A DNA stretch of 64,000 bases from Blastobasis lacticolella (GCA_905147135.1 LR990053.1:1252501-1316500), one strand, 5' to 3'; positions 48,201 through 56,636 are shown, counted from the first letter of the stretch. Notes: generated from the letters alone by a model not told the origin. Made by a program: numbers and translations.

Positions 48201-48938
48201 AACTGGAACAGTCTGTTCGCGATAAACTCAAAAACTACTGAACTGGGGGTCTAAAAGGGCCACATTAGCGTTTCATAATATGATTCATATTAATTTGTCA
48301 CAAACGTATCTGCAGCGTCGCTGTTGTTGACGTTGACATGACAATTCAAAATGGCGACATTTAGTTCCAGTATTGGCCACCGGATTAGATAAGTTTGTGG
48401 CACTCTAATATGAATCATAATATGAAACGCTAATGTGGCCTTTTTAAACCCCCTGATTGATTTTCACCAATAGACTGAATGATTCACGAGGAAGGTTTAG
48501 GTGTATAATTTGTTAATGTGTGAAGCCAAGGTGGGTCGCTGGTATACCAATAATACATAAGCTATAGAATCCAATTTATGCAGGCCAAGACAAGCTATAA
48601 TTTTACATTCACAATGTTAAATTAATTGGTTAAGTAACTCAGATAGATCTTAGTTCGATGTAGTGAAAATCTAATAACATAATCACACTGAACCTGTGTA
48701 CATAGTTGAGGCTTTCCCTAGATACCCACAATGCCGATTCAATGAACGCATAACGTTTCCACTTTCAGAGGTGACGATTATCCCGACGTACGACACCGAC
48801 GTGCTTGGCTACTGGGTAACTGAGAATGAGGAGGCGCTCGAGAAGTACAAGATCGACCTCTCACCGTCCGCATCGCGGTGCACGATCAACCTGCAGGACC
48901 ACGAGACCTCCTGCGCCGCCTATCGCCTCGAGTTCTAG
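3219..48938 (+). CDS. futsch: futsch / MAP1-family microtubule-associated protein, 5'-partial, six exons in window
   Basis: Insect homologue of vertebrate MAP1A/MAP1B, a cytoskeletal protein that binds and stabilises axonal and synaptic microtubules. Coding exons: 3219-3447, 10562-10720, 16834-17015, 19709-19880, 21167-48016, 48769-48938; together 27,762 nt, 9,253 residues plus TAG. All junctions have GT donors and AG acceptors and the phases join without a break. The order is that of MAP1 proteins: a conserved N-terminal domain (metallo-beta-lactamase-like fold in this family; FPGGQGDAALFGINGFNML is near-diagnostic), a very long charged repetitive middle, and a C-terminal light-chain-like domain ending TINLQDHETSCAAYRLEF. 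The first visible exon begins mid-protein, so the start codon and at least one exon lie upstream of the window. From memory Drosophila Futsch is about 5,500 residues, so this homologue is far longer because of its middle array. The family assignment is very secure; the exact ends of the mRNA are not visible. Confidence 0.96.
3518..3575 (+). mobile_element. Fragment of a non-LTR retrotransposon 3' end
   Basis: One frame reads DAEDRTKRRRMSRKAGP, close to the 'DR.KWR...RKADP' ending common to RTE-like reverse transcriptase proteins of insects. Only this tail is recognisable. Confidence 0.4.
4250..4570 (-). mobile_element. tRNA-derived SINE (family A), reverse orientation, decayed head
   Basis: Shares with 1445-1812 the segments ACCCTTGCAGGTTTGGA, TTGACCATGATCCAGGATTT and GTTCAACTAATGTACATAAT. 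The tRNA-like head at 4530-4570 is degraded but keeps GGGGTTCAAACTC as B-box remnant. The 94-aa open frame at 4557-4841 overlaps its edge and is not a gene. Confidence 0.65.
5655..5830 (-). mobile_element. Helitron-like (Lep1-type) remnant
   Basis: On the - strand it contains CATAGGCTACTTTTTAT, an AAAATAACAGGGTCCC-type segment and an end near ATAATATTAGTATAAAT. I know these as parts of the abundant Lep1 non-autonomous Helitron repeat of Lepidoptera. Ends are only approximate. Confidence 0.5.
8085..8360 (-). mobile_element. Decayed non-LTR retrotransposon 3' end
   Basis: On the - strand one frame reads YGHVLRKPKG, then GKRSRERLKNRCIDIA, with stops and frame breaks. This matches the 'GHVlR....GKRsRGRPkkRW.D' C-terminus of RTE-like reverse transcriptase proteins. 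It is a dead fragment followed by a GAT-rich end. Confidence 0.55.
10562..10720 (+). CDS. futsch: futsch exon (MAP1 N-terminal domain, part 2)
   Basis: Acceptor CTCAACAG ends at 10561; donor GTAAGT at 10721. The exon opens by completing a Ser codon and reads SYLEPLVSPASLDQLLVPSE, then VVGNIRFSHPTLYVFPGG and QGDAALFGINGFNML, the most conserved block of MAP1 proteins. It leaves one base (G) that joins TG of the next exon to make Val. GC content is clearly above the AT-rich introns on both sides, as expected for constrained coding sequence. No frameshift or stop is seen. Confidence 0.95.
11467..11560 (+). mobile_element. jockey-type reverse transcriptase remnant
   Basis: One frame reads LLAGMPQGSRLGPVFFTTRR and continues DIGTMPN, matching the 'aGvPQGSvLGPllF...DIP..pn' motif of jockey-clade reverse transcriptases. 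The catalytic FADD box that should follow is not found, so this is a short dead fragment. Confidence 0.55.
12392..12488 (+). mobile_element. RTE-like retrotransposon 3' end with (GAT)n tail
   Basis: AGACCGGCCGAAGTGGAGAA and the following AAAGCGGAC and CCGGGATTGA are the 3' end of a common lepidopteran RTE-like element. It ends in CTGCGATGATGATGATGAT, the simple-repeat tail of such insertions. Confidence 0.5.
13101..13250 (+). mobile_element. tRNA-derived SINE (family A)
   Basis: Head GGCGGTGGCCGAATGATTAA (A-box region) and TTTCGAACCCC (B box), then the body TTATTTACATTAGTTGAACA shared with the copies at 19266, 61185 and, reversed, 1445. The 3' part is truncated. Confidence 0.7.
14515..14660 (+). 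mobile_element. SINE family B fragment
   Basis: CTGCCAAGCGTGCAGATTATG, with the preceding GCGATCTCTAATCCG, matches the body of the copies at 16581-16803 and 20405-20680. The head is missing or too diverged to recognise. Confidence 0.45.
16034..16275 (+). repeat. 30-bp minisatellite, about eight units
   Basis: Tandem units of about 30 bp around GGCATTGTCGGGCGCAGTCC plus GGCTCTGCCT, with substitutions and one disrupted unit near 16125-16145. Two partial units also lie near 14205-14270. Because 30 is a multiple of 3 the array creates an 82-residue open frame (16077-16325) that is not a credible gene. Confidence 0.75.
16581..16803 (+). mobile_element. SINE family B copy
   Basis: Starts with GGCCGTGTGGTGTCCGGCAG and contains GTCGTAAAAGGCGACTTACG, the well-known lepidopteran SINE segment, and ends near GCAGGCTGTGATGATGA. 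A second copy is at 20405-20680. It abuts the acceptor of the next futsch exon. Confidence 0.7.
16834..17015 (+). CDS. futsch: futsch exon (MAP1 N-terminal domain, part 3)
   Basis: Acceptor TTCCCAACAG ends at 16833; donor GTGAGT at 17016. Translation VDGGFSRKACWWDFARHLDR, then LDAVLFTRLNN and a tail ending VYPQIGHFFCNLE continues the MAP1 N-terminal domain. The exon ends on a complete codon (phase 0). A SINE copy ends only about 30 bp before the acceptor, and a 200-bp tandem duplication begins 47 bp after the donor, so this exon sits tightly between repeats yet keeps intact splice sites. Confidence 0.95.
17063..17471 (+). repeat. Tandem duplication of a ~205-bp unit
   Basis: Unit 1 at 17063-17270 and unit 2 at 17271-17471 are nearly identical, from GAGTGTGATCTGGCAGAGGC to GTTAGCGGTCGTTAAATGTC. 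Differences are a few substitutions and a short deletion at the GATGATGATA stretch. The unit starts with a retroelement-like end (GGCCGGGATAAGCG plus GATGATGAT). The high identity implies a recent event. Confidence 0.85.
18237..18284 (+). repeat. (GATA)n microsatellite
   Basis: An uninterrupted run of GATA units that sits on the 3' side of the retroelement fragment at 18347-18850, and so may be its tail. Confidence 0.85.
18347..18850 (-). pseudogene. Fragment of a non-LTR retrotransposon polyprotein (RNase H to C-terminal Zn-knuckle region)
   Basis: An open frame of 167 residues reads KLTKKQLRLVTGALTGHGPF and then LCRACLREEETAAHILQTCE, the C-x2-C...H...C zinc-binding segment that follows the RNase H domain in R1/I-type non-LTR elements. 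The reverse transcriptase and endonuclease are absent, so this is a 5'-truncated copy. Element 3' end is towards 18285, next to the (GATA)n run. Truncation at the 5' end is normal for LINE insertion. Confidence 0.75.
19266..19500 (+). mobile_element. tRNA-derived SINE (family A)
   Basis: Head GAGCGTCGGTCCTTAATGGT, with AAGAGGTCCGACTCGCAAG and B box GAGTTCAATCCC, then TTATGTACATTAGTTGAACA and the body down to CAGTACTGGACATGC. Orientation is the same as futsch. Confidence 0.75.
19709..19880 (+). CDS. futsch: futsch exon (MAP1 N-terminal domain, part 4)
   Basis: Acceptor CAATTCCAG ends at 19708; donor GTCAGT at 19881. Phase 0 at entry (GAA), one base (G) left at exit. Translation ERKVLASPDGDKDSDPLLVS, then LLQQGSDMMADLRHINLKPQ and a tail NPEPINLYHKVGHG runs into GTLDMYVLNP of the giant exon; that junction is continuous in MAP1 proteins, which confirms the splice choice. 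The PDGDKDSD stretch is less conserved and probably a surface loop. Confidence 0.93.
19905..20010 (-). mobile_element. Short retroelement-derived repeat
   Basis: ATCCCACTGCTGGGCAAAGG with CCTCCCC is a motif spread widely in insect genomes; on the - strand it can read EAFAQQW, a C-terminal retroelement peptide. Only this piece is present. Confidence 0.4.
20405..20680 (+). mobile_element. SINE family B copy
   Basis: Starts TTTGGCCGTGTGGTGTCCGG and contains CCCTTACACTCGTGGGTGTC and CTGCCAAGCGTGGAAATTAT, closely matching 16581-16803. It ends in GATGATGATGATAATGATG. Confidence 0.7.
20744..20960 (+). mobile_element. Lep1-like non-autonomous Helitron remnant
   Basis: Begins CTACTAATATTATAAATGCG, then GATGTTTGGATGTTTGT, ACTGAACTGATTTTGAT, and ends ACGCGGGCAAAAGCTAAT. 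I know this order as the common Lep1 Helitron of Lepidoptera; the CTAAT end differs slightly from the usual CTAGT. Confidence 0.65.
21000..21112 (-). repeat. Dispersed lepidopteran repeat
   Basis: CTTACCATCAGGCGGGCCGT and GCAAACGTCCATAGGCTGCC read in reverse as the 'CCTGATGGTAAG...CCTATGGACG' repeat that also appears, diverged, at 61850-61980 and 62145-62230. Class not determined. Confidence 0.5.
21167..48016 (+). CDS. futsch: futsch giant exon, 26,850 nt / 8,950 codons
   Basis: Acceptor TTCATTCCAG ends at 21166, donor GTAAGT at 48017, with no in-frame stop between. Segments by base position: 21167-21480 end of the conserved N-terminal domain (DFLKRWHNSEQKLFEGASVS); 21480-22500 Lys-rich, with KKKE/KKEK clusters like the microtubule-binding motifs of MAP1B; 22500-25180 acidic and mostly helical-looking, including a stretch probably conserved among insects (PCMPEKIPSIPEDVEKEIEE) and a likely coiled coil near 24250-24600; 25180-29010 decayed 'SPVHD' repeats; 29011-40963 the 57-bp array; 40970-43290 unique acidic Ser-rich sequence; 43300-46790 PDG repeats; 46790-47640 Ser-rich, including SSGMYYSDDDGQGSPSSTKS; 47640-47830 Pro-rich linker (DPIESWGKPLGLPSPGAPP); from 47838 the light-chain-like domain (YMELTYVPHHGNSYYSAMEF). 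The middle likely acts as a phosphorylatable projection spacer; that role is inferred from composition. Confidence 0.95.
25180..29010 (+). repeat. Decayed SPVHD-type repeats in the futsch giant exon
   Basis: Coding repeats built on 'SPVHD.K.PSP...EK' with irregular spacing, mixed with segments such as EKVSSETISEESDHN and DAKAPSPAAEETK that recur every roughly 60-80 residues. They look like ancestral or worn copies of the units that form the uniform array downstream. Reading frame is kept throughout. Confidence 0.8.
29191..30240 (+). repeat. 570-bp higher-order duplication in the array
   Basis: The block holding CAGTCTGAAAGAGCCAAGCA and CTGGTTTAGTGCTAGATCTT is present at 29191 and again at 29761; the internal landmark GACAAGGAAAAGACTCCTGG recurs at 29281 and 29851. 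Both offsets are 570 bp, ten units of 57 bp. The copies differ at only a few bases. Confidence 0.85.
34260..35030 (+). repeat. 384-bp higher-order tandem duplication (first pair)
   Basis: The module with AAAACTGAGAAATTCGAAAT at 34338 recurs with a near-identical sequence (TACGAA for TTCGAA) 384 bp later; the landmarks TTCGAA/TACGAA lie at 34351 and 34735. Flanking CAAACAAATGACTCCTAGTC and AAAGATTCCTAGTCCAGTGC are duplicated as well. Confidence 0.85.
35455..36220 (+). repeat. 384-bp higher-order tandem duplication (second pair)
   Basis: ACTCATATTCCAGCACATGA occurs at 35560 and 35944, offset 384 bp (128 codons). The block including CTAGATCTCATAGAACCAAG and CAGTATTAATTGAAAGTACT is repeated with only a handful of differences over more than 250 bp, which points to a recent duplication. 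Confidence 0.88.
43300..46790 (+). repeat. Second futsch array: 'PDG' repeats, at least eleven
   Basis: Each repeat has a 'KRTIVTRTVKTKY'-like basic strand, a 'KTTIETVTE' strand, a turn of the type YPDGS/HPDGS/SDGS, and a 'TKDVKVSISD' strand followed by an acidic linker. Turns seen in order: KGSDGS, EHPDGS, SYPDGS, LPNGM, EYPDGS, TYPDGS, LPAGI, EHPDGT, EYPDGS, KDDGS, KGSDG. Repeats 3-5 and 6-8 are a duplicated triplet (PDGSSR at 44341 and 45250; QIVTTTTTKE at 44512 and 45418). Thr-rich beta-strand pattern; fold unknown to me. Confidence 0.85.
48017..48768. other. Last futsch intron, 752 bp
   Basis: Between donor GTAAGT at 48017 and acceptor TTTCAG ending at 48768. Apart from the fold-back element at 48245-48453 I see nothing else in it. 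Confidence 0.85.
48245..48453. mobile_element. Fold-back MITE, 209 bp with ~48-bp inverted ends
   Basis: The left end GGGGGTCTAAAAGGGCCACA and the next 28 bases match the reverse complement of the right end with only about three mismatches. The loop is unrelated and non-coding. Such long, well-matched inverted ends mark a young non-autonomous DNA transposon. Confidence 0.85.
48769..48938 (+). CDS. futsch: futsch last coding exon (light-chain-like C-terminus)
   Basis: Acceptor CCACTTTCAG ends at 48768. AG completes the split Glu codon started at 48016 and the frame reads EVTIIPTYDTDVLGYWVTEN to TINLQDHETSCAAYRLEF, stop TAG at 48936-48938. This is the extreme C-terminus shared by MAP1 light chains and Futsch, a region that in MAP1B LC1 contacts microtubules and actin. 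The 5' intron is only 752 bp. No further coding exon is expected. Confidence 0.96.
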
Positions 48939-50790
48939 GTGTCGGGTCTATTTGTATCCTTCTCATCGAAGAAGTGAACTCATACACACCGCTCATGGAT
49001 AAGGGAACCAAAGAAGACGTTGTAGGAAAAAAATAAGGCTGTGATAAAAAGAAGAACGATCCATGAGCGAGTGCAGGCAGAGTACGCTACTCCGCATGAG
49101 CGAGATTGCAAATAGATTCGCACGCAGACATTGTGATATATGAACGCAATCAACAGACTGCTAAAGAGTTTGATAAAATTGTAGTTAATAATGCAACTGA
49201 AGTTATACGAACCGAACGAAGTGCTGGTGTAGTGGCCGCGTGCGGCGCGGCAAACGTCGATACCTAACCGCATCCAATTCAAAAGTCAATAACCAATTCT
49301 CGACCTAAGAACATAAACGTCCATTTTTTTCTAAAACTGTTTTCTAGTAGCTTCATTACAAATAGTACATGCCATTTGAAAATTATATTTCTGAAGATGT
49401 TTTTGAATTTGGTGTTATACAATCAGTAGTGCTTTTATACACGAGATTTTTAGCGAGACCAGTCCATTTTGTTTAGCCAAAACACCGCTTGTGCGAATAT
49501 CAAAATGTTTCGGAAACATTATTTTGCTATCGCATTATGAAATTTTAAATAGAAATTAATATACAAATATTAGCTTGCACGGCCATTTTTAATTTGAGTA
49601 AGCGCTTTTGTGAAGGACGTAAACTATTTTGTCTGAAAATATCAGACATGTTGACATCTGATACTCTTTTGTAATGATCAGATTTTAAAGTAAAATATAT
49701 TTAAAAATATTGTCTTATAAAGGCGTTTTTAAAATTATGAAATTGATCGTCGCTAGTGCGCTTGCGCTAGTTACGTTAATGTTTGTTAGAATTGACGTAA
49801 ATACTGTTAAAATCTCCTCTGGCGCGACGGAGACTACTTCCTTCAATAACAAGCTGAAGGCACTAAAGAAGTTTTATGAAACTAATTGTCTATAATGTAT
49901 GCACAAAACACTTTAGGTAGATTCTTGAAACATTAGCAGAATATATGAAAAACCCTGCATTTCTACATATTCATGCCAATGTAACAAGATATCTATCAAG
50001 TTTTATTACAAGCGATACCGTAATTTCCACGAAGTAGTCTCTGCCTATCCGGAAACATGAGCCTAAACTATAGAGAGCTTATAACCCATATAAATAAATG
50101 TTTTAGTAGAAATATTACTACAATGAAACACTATTTACCTTTGTTTAAGTTGAAATTTGCTTGTTGCGTCGAAGATTCCTATAACATAGTTGTAATGTTA
50201 TATAAATGTTACTCATTTAAAAAGACTCACGTGAGTGATATTGAAATCCAGTAATTGTGTTTATTTGGCATAATAATATTTGGTCTGTTTTTGTAATGTA
50301 CCTATTTTATTTCTAGTCGAAAGACCCAAATATAAAGTGATGTAGTGATTCATACGTTCCTATTTGAATTGTGTTTTAGAATGTCTATTTGAATACCTAA
50401 CAGCCTCATGTAATTACTTATAACTAGATGACCTACTCCATTAGACAGTTATACGTTTTACAGTTTATAAAATTTATGTTCGAATGATATGAGCGAATGT
50501 GATAATGGTGGAATCATCTTTGTTTACTAACCATCTTAGGGAATAAGCTGTCTGCCATGATGAGATGAGCACTCTCCCAATCTCAGACTATGTACCATTC
50601 TCGTTTATTTGCCAAATATCAATTGAAAGGTTTGAGTCAATTAATTTTAAGTCATCCATAGTCTTAAGCCGATCTAAATCCACGGTCTTTCATCGCTTTC
50701 TTTGCCAACATCCTTCTAATTATAGTTAAAAAATAGTGAAGATAATTCGTAATATATCTCTGAGCGCACCAGCACAATGTATTAATTAAC

Positions 50791-50977
50791 AATAAAGAAA
50801 AAAACATGTTAACAATTTAACTACATAAATAAAATGTATGGTATTCTATAACTAATATTTATTTCCATACTTTATGAAAGTACGAATGATTATTAATTTT
50901 TGATGTTTATGGTAAACATGATTTTTATGGATATAGTATGTTTATCTCTGTGTGTCGATTGATGTGAGCACAATAAA
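50791..50977 (+). terminator. Candidate futsch poly(A) signals
   Basis: AATAAA at 50791-50796, 50828-50833 and 50972-50977, about 1.9-2.0 kb after the stop. An AT-rich UTR of that length is plausible for a neuronal transcript. Choice among these and the earlier site at 50093 cannot be made without transcript ends. Confidence 0.35.
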
Positions 50978-52902
50978 TAATTATGTTTGATTATATAATG
51001 TTATGCTTTAGATAGCTGTGGATGGGACGAAACAGGGAGGCCAATCAATATCGGGGAGGAGGTCGGGCCGATGTCTCTGGATGCTCGGCTGTGTGTTTCC
51101 TTGGAAAAGCAAAAGGGTCATATCTGCTTTAAGGGTCCTGCTTCCTCATGAGGTCTTCCAAAGGACTACGAGGCAAGAAAGATGGGGAGGCCCGCAAACC
51201 CCGCAAGGCGAGTACTATGGGACTCGCGGGTTGACGAAGCTCGAGTGTTGGTGAACATCGGCCTCGACGATATGAAGTGATTTGAAGTTTCGGGTAATTT
51301 AATTAATCATAGGCTTGGTATTAGTTTCGGCCAGCATCCACTATGTAGCTGGCTCTAAAGCCTGACCCAAAAATTTACTATTGTATTTTATAGCTAGAAC
51401 TCTAATTAATGCATATTATTAGGAATATTAAAATGTTATTAAAGTTAAGAATTGTATCAGCTTAGTGAACATCAATAGCTCTGAGAAATAAATCATTATT
51501 GAAATTATTAAATGTTGTATTCTTCCGGCTGTGTTGCCTAACGAAACTAACAGTTATCAGAATGTTTATGCCTGACAATAGTATTACTTGTAATGTTCTA
51601 AGTACGAATTTATCCTTTGTTAATATTGGTATACCTAATTAATTTTACGGAAATATTATTGCATTTGCTAGTCTCTCAATCACGGCGTTGGTTGAACCAA
51701 AACTGCTATGCCATGAGTCTAGCAATGTAATGATTACCCATATAATTATGTAATAGATCAAAAAATTAATTTGTATTTCCAAAATTTCAAGTCAAATCTC
51801 TTCAATGTCATTTTCATTGTCTTACTTCCAAATTTGGAATTGTTTTCCCAAAAAATTGTAACGGAATTGGCTTGGAAACACAGTGATGTTATTTTCTTAA
51901 GGATCTTCGTCTGCATGCACGATTTCGTGATATAACTTATCGAGGGAATCGTGCACGTAACGTGCTATGTTGTGGGTAAGTAGATTTAAAAGCAATGTAA
52001 GCTTATGTGGTGCTAACAACCGATGTGCTAGGTATCGAGATGGGTTCTTCAAATCTGTTTGTTAACTGCGATATGAGGGTGTCTTGCCTTGTGTCTCAGT
52101 TATCTAAACATGGATTCACACGCTTGATGGTGCGAAAGGCTGATTGACGTTTTAAGTTTTGTTTCACTTGGTTACATCTCTTGTACGGTCACCTGAGGCT
52201 ACATACTACTGCAACAACTATCTTCTATAGGCCAAAATGTCGCTGCGAACCTAGCGAGACTACTTTCAACTTTTGTGCAAACAGTTGTTGGTAGTATGGT
52301 GGTTCAGCCAGCGATCTACTTGTTAGTGCTTCGCTGGGTTCAACTGACTGTACCTGCCGATGTAAACTTGTACGAATGATTATCGTTGGCAACGACCATC
52401 GCTGCTTCAGTTCAAACGACGCGCACAACACATTTGGCAACTTCATTGGACGCCATCAGCTTGAAACTTCTCGCTTTTACCACAGAATGTTAACTTGCGC
52501 GTCGCTTGGGCATTGGCCAACGAAATCTGATGAAATTTAATAATTTAAATAATGATGTTAGTCCATCGGACCTTTAGGTATTTGTAACGATTAATGTATT
52601 ATGTAAATTTAAATCGTAAAAGTAACGATCATCCATTGTACCAGTCATGTCGCTATTCTCCATTCGGCGTGTATGATGAAATGTAAGAGTCATTAAAATT
52701 AATAATAAAAAAAAATTAAAAATCTATTCGTCTTGTCATTTGTAGGTAGTTTATCCCATACATACCTAAAAATGTTTATTTATTATTAATAGTTTATTTT
52801 TAAGCTGATTTATTCGATGGAAATAGACTTCTTTGTCAGGCGGTACCGGTACTGACGTCTGTCAGTACTCTACCATCGCGTATGGTATTGACCATTAGAA
52901 CT

Positions 52903-53244
52903 AGTCGTCTAAATTCAGATGCATAAAACATGAGAGCAAATCAAAGTGGAATGTATGCTCATACAATAAAGTTCATTTTTATATAACTTACATGGCGTTA
53001 CGCGTCGTTCCACTTTTCATACGGCGGTGATACAAAAATGAACATTTTTTTTTATTTTTTTTTATTTGGATGTCTCACAGCGTGCAACAAAGAAAATATG
53101 CAATAGCATAACATCGAATAGCCAATTAGGAGACACCACAATTAAATTTCACAATTTACACCGAAATATTATAGTAGCAACACATTCCACTTTGATTTTT
53201 TCTGACGCTTTTTGCTTTTGTTTTTAGGCGACTGAATTTAGCTC
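52903..53244. mobile_element. Fold-back element (MITE family C), with internal insertion or divergence
   Basis: Left end GTCGTCTAAATTCAGATGC and inner AATCAAAGTGGAATGT match the reverse complement of the right end (ACATTCCACTTTGATT and CTGAATTTAG). A shorter relative is at 54811-55018 with the same end and the shared GATACAAAAATGAAC. Confidence 0.6.
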
Positions 53245-54810
53245 AATATAATAAGCGTATGAGCCAGGGAAAGGAAGAAAAAATTTAAAAGACATTTCTC
53301 AGAACCGTAGCAGGTGGAACCATGATTACATTGTAGACAGAAACCGCTATGCCTACCCTTACGGACTTTATGTAGACCGACGTAGTACCTAAAGCTCGTT
53401 TCTGTGAGAATCGGTGGATAGGTAGTTATAAAATAAAATATTAAACTATCTCAAAATAATGGCAATTTAATCCACTCAAAAACACTTACTTTCTAGATTA
53501 GTTACACTATGTAGAGCTCCATTTCACTGTTAAAGCTGGTAGTTCATTATTACAAATTATTTCATTGTGGTAATTTAAAGTTGTCGAGAGATAATAGGTC
53601 ACATTTGACAAAGTTGTCATATATTCCTTATGCCCACTACATAAAGTTCATTTTGTTTTATGCACGACCGCGAAAATGAGGTTATGTCGTAGACACAAGG
53701 TAGTTACGACAGCTGTTAAATGGGGCCGCATTTAAGGCGGATTTCGACGGTGTGTGATTTTGCTGACGGACGCGGACCAGCCTGCACTGACGCACCGTGG
53801 AAAGGGTATCGTCCGTGGTAGCGCAGACAAGGCGCAACTTATATCTGAACTGGTGACGGCGCCGCCGTTGTCGACAACAAAGTAACATTTCAAAATTTCA
53901 ACACTAAGTTCCAGTTTCAGCTACCGGTTCAGATAAGTTTGGCACCGTACGTGGTTGTCCGCCTTGCGAAAGAATACGCATCACGGACCGTAGACCCTCG
54001 CCCTTATATCTCTATAACTGTAGTAATGGAAACAAACTGTACATATAAGCAAAAATACATCTCATGAACATAACGCACAACACAACCACTTAAATTTAAG
54101 TGATTTATAGAACATGGCTAATACAATTAGTACCTTCAATGTACGAATATTATATCTAACGTGTACATGATATAGCATAACGGGGTCGAAACTTCGCTGA
54201 TAATGACGATGCGAAGTGGAACTAAATTTTGGTCCCTTATTCTCTGAATAATTATTAACGAAGCAACTTCGATTACTATAACCTTACCATTTGCCAAAGG
54301 CGTACACAATGGCACCCCTTATGGAACATTTAATACAATTTACTTATAGCTACCTTATTCTAGTAAACACACTTTGGAATGTTTGATTTTCATAATCACA
54401 ACACAATATTTGGTATACACTTACGTATAACTAATTTATTATAACAATGATTAATCTAATAATACTTTCATTCAAAACAATCGTCAGTTGGTACGTTCCT
54501 AGGTATTCAAAATGTTATAATTATAACTACCCGTGTGAATGGCAGGATAAGTTGACAGTCTTGTCTACAGAAAATTTTTACACATTTTAACATTTACCAA
54601 CAACGCTACCAAGCGAGAAACATTTTCTCTCATATATATTCTTTACCATAGGTATTAGGTATATTAACTTTATGTTCTCTACTCAGAGGTTTGGTAGATC
54701 TACCAGCGCCACCGGCATCCTGCCACTGTAAAGGCCAATTTAGAGTATTTACTTGTAACGGACCGCATAAGACCTGATTTTGGTCTGGGTTATATATTTG
54801 TCTAAATTCA

Positions 54811-55018
54811 GTCGTCTAAATTCAGAAGCAAAACGCGGGGGAACAAACAAAAGTGCACTGTATTGCTCACATAATAAGGTAATTTTTTGTTTGATGCCTT
54901 TTGAAAAGCGGAGCGACTCGTAACGTAATATAAGTGATACAAAAATGAACCATAATCTATGAGCAATAGCTTCCACTTTGGTTTGCTCACACGCTTTTTG
55001 CTTCTGAATACAGCCAAA
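54811..55018. mobile_element. Fold-back element (MITE family C), 208 bp
   Basis: Left end ATTCAGAAGCAAAACGCGGG and on to TATTGCTCACA mirror the right end (CTATGAGCAATAGC...CGCTTTTTGCTTCTGAAT). Inverted ends are roughly 60 bp with several mismatches. Confidence 0.65.
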
Positions 55019-55364
55019 TTATTATGCAAGTATCACAATATCTAACAGGAAATACCTACACTTATAATAAACAATTTCGTTGCTCATTTTAAGAAAATGG
55101 CACTAAATTATCGATTAGCCAAGAAGCTAATCAATGTCAGAGATCGGTTGTATGCCGTGTAACATGGTCTTTGGACTTTGTCGTTGTACTTCGGAGTTCA
55201 TTGAGAAGGCAGATCAGTTTTATAACCGTAGCGTAACATGGTACGGTCTTAGAAACTGAATCATGATGACCCACTTTGAACAACTTTGTCATAATAAAAT
55301 TTTCTAATGTAGTTTCTTTATTTGATAATACTCATACTCACAGTGCAACCATTCTAGAAATAAA

Positions 55365-55560
55365 TTAAAATAAATAAATATTCTCGACAAATTCACACTA
55401 ACTGATGTACTACTTACATACTTTTTAAATACATGCTTATTATACATAGTAACATGCATTCCCATACAACAGTAATCACTCAAATTTCTGCCCGGCTGGG
55501 AAACGAATCTCTGCATAACAGACCGGCATGGTGACCACTGAGCCACTCAGCTATGCGCTC
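55365..55560 (-). mobile_element. tRNA-derived SINE (family C), reverse orientation
   Basis: On the - strand: head CATAGCTGAGTGGCTCAGTG, then CATGCCGGTCTG and a B-box-like GATTCGTTTCC, then CCGGGCAGAAAT and a tail rich in TATTTATTTA. The second copy is at 56885-57150. Confidence 0.6.
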
Positions 55561-56636
55561 ATCTGGGACATTAGGTTTGATTAAAGAATCTTCCACATTC
55601 ACACCCCACTACTATTCATTTTAATGTTTATTTTACATGGACCGTCACTCAAAGTGTTACAAATTAATTTTTTTGTAAGGTGGTCTGATTTTCAAACTAG
55701 TTTCGTTCGCGCAGCGTGTGAAACTTTCTTGGACAGACTCGATTAAATCTGGTTATTCGATACATTTCTCTTGATATCAATTTTATTTTATTTAGAAAAT
55801 TCATACATTTTTTAAATTCAATTGGTAATACTACGTGTGACGGACCCTGTTCTACTACAAAACGAAAATACAAGACTAGACAAACTCGAGTGACATTTTC
55901 CTTACTAGAACACTTGTTTCATATAATTATGCTATTTTATATCATTCCACTGATTTAAAGTCTTCCACTGCAATCATATTATAAAGGTATTTGTCCAAAT
56001 CCTCTAAGAAAAGAAGACAGTCATATTTAGACAAGTAATAATTTCAAAACATATTTTCAGAATGCATTTTAAACTACAACTATATTTGATGCTTCTCACC
56101 AAGAGGACCTAGTTACTTTAATAGTAAGACAATCATAGGCAAAAGATGATGTCGAATACTACTACAAAGGAACGCAAGGAATAAAAACTGAAACTTGTAA
56201 TTCTACAGATACTATTTAAAAATTATTATGTTGATACTTTGTAAACTCATAAACGCAATTTAATTTATACTTTTCAGTGACAAACGAGCATACAGACCAA
56301 CTGATGGATAGCGGTAACTGTCACCCATGAAATCTACGATTCATGCACTAACACCTAAGTTTCAGACGCAGAACTGCAGTAGCATTGTCACAGTGAAGAC
56401 TTCGATGAAATGCCTCGTGCCTGTATTACGCTGGCTACCTTATCCTTCAAACCGGAACACAACAATGCAAGTATTGTTGCTTGCAGGCAGAAACAGGTAG
56501 ATAACCATCCAAGCGGACTCCTCAGACTTAACAATAACCCACCATAGGTGTCTTGTGCTGCTAAATCATGTGTAACACATTTGAACTAACATGCATTGTT
56601 CAGTGTTGCACGAAAATCTGCCAGGAAATTGGGCAT

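Larger units (their letters stand above)
48939..56636. other. futsch 3' UTR and intergenic region between convergent genes
   Basis: No coding sequence is supported between the two stop codons. The futsch 3' UTR begins at 48939; candidate AATAAA signals on the + strand are at 50093, 50791, 50828, 50972 and 51487. Farther on lie fold-back elements (52903-53244, 54811-55018) and a SINE C copy (55365-55560). A GC-rich stretch at 51018-51260 and another at about 53690-54000 are unexplained. Confidence 0.7.

Noticed and set aside
51018..51254. 78-codon open frame in a GC-rich patch after futsch
   Set aside because: Looks unlike the AT-rich surroundings and might be a retroelement scrap, but I could not match it to any family, so no feature is claimed.
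53640..54010. Possible exon in a GC-rich stretch (68-codon open frame on the - strand at 53682-53888)
   Set aside because: No recognisable peptide and no convincing acceptor/donor pair; more likely part of a repeat.
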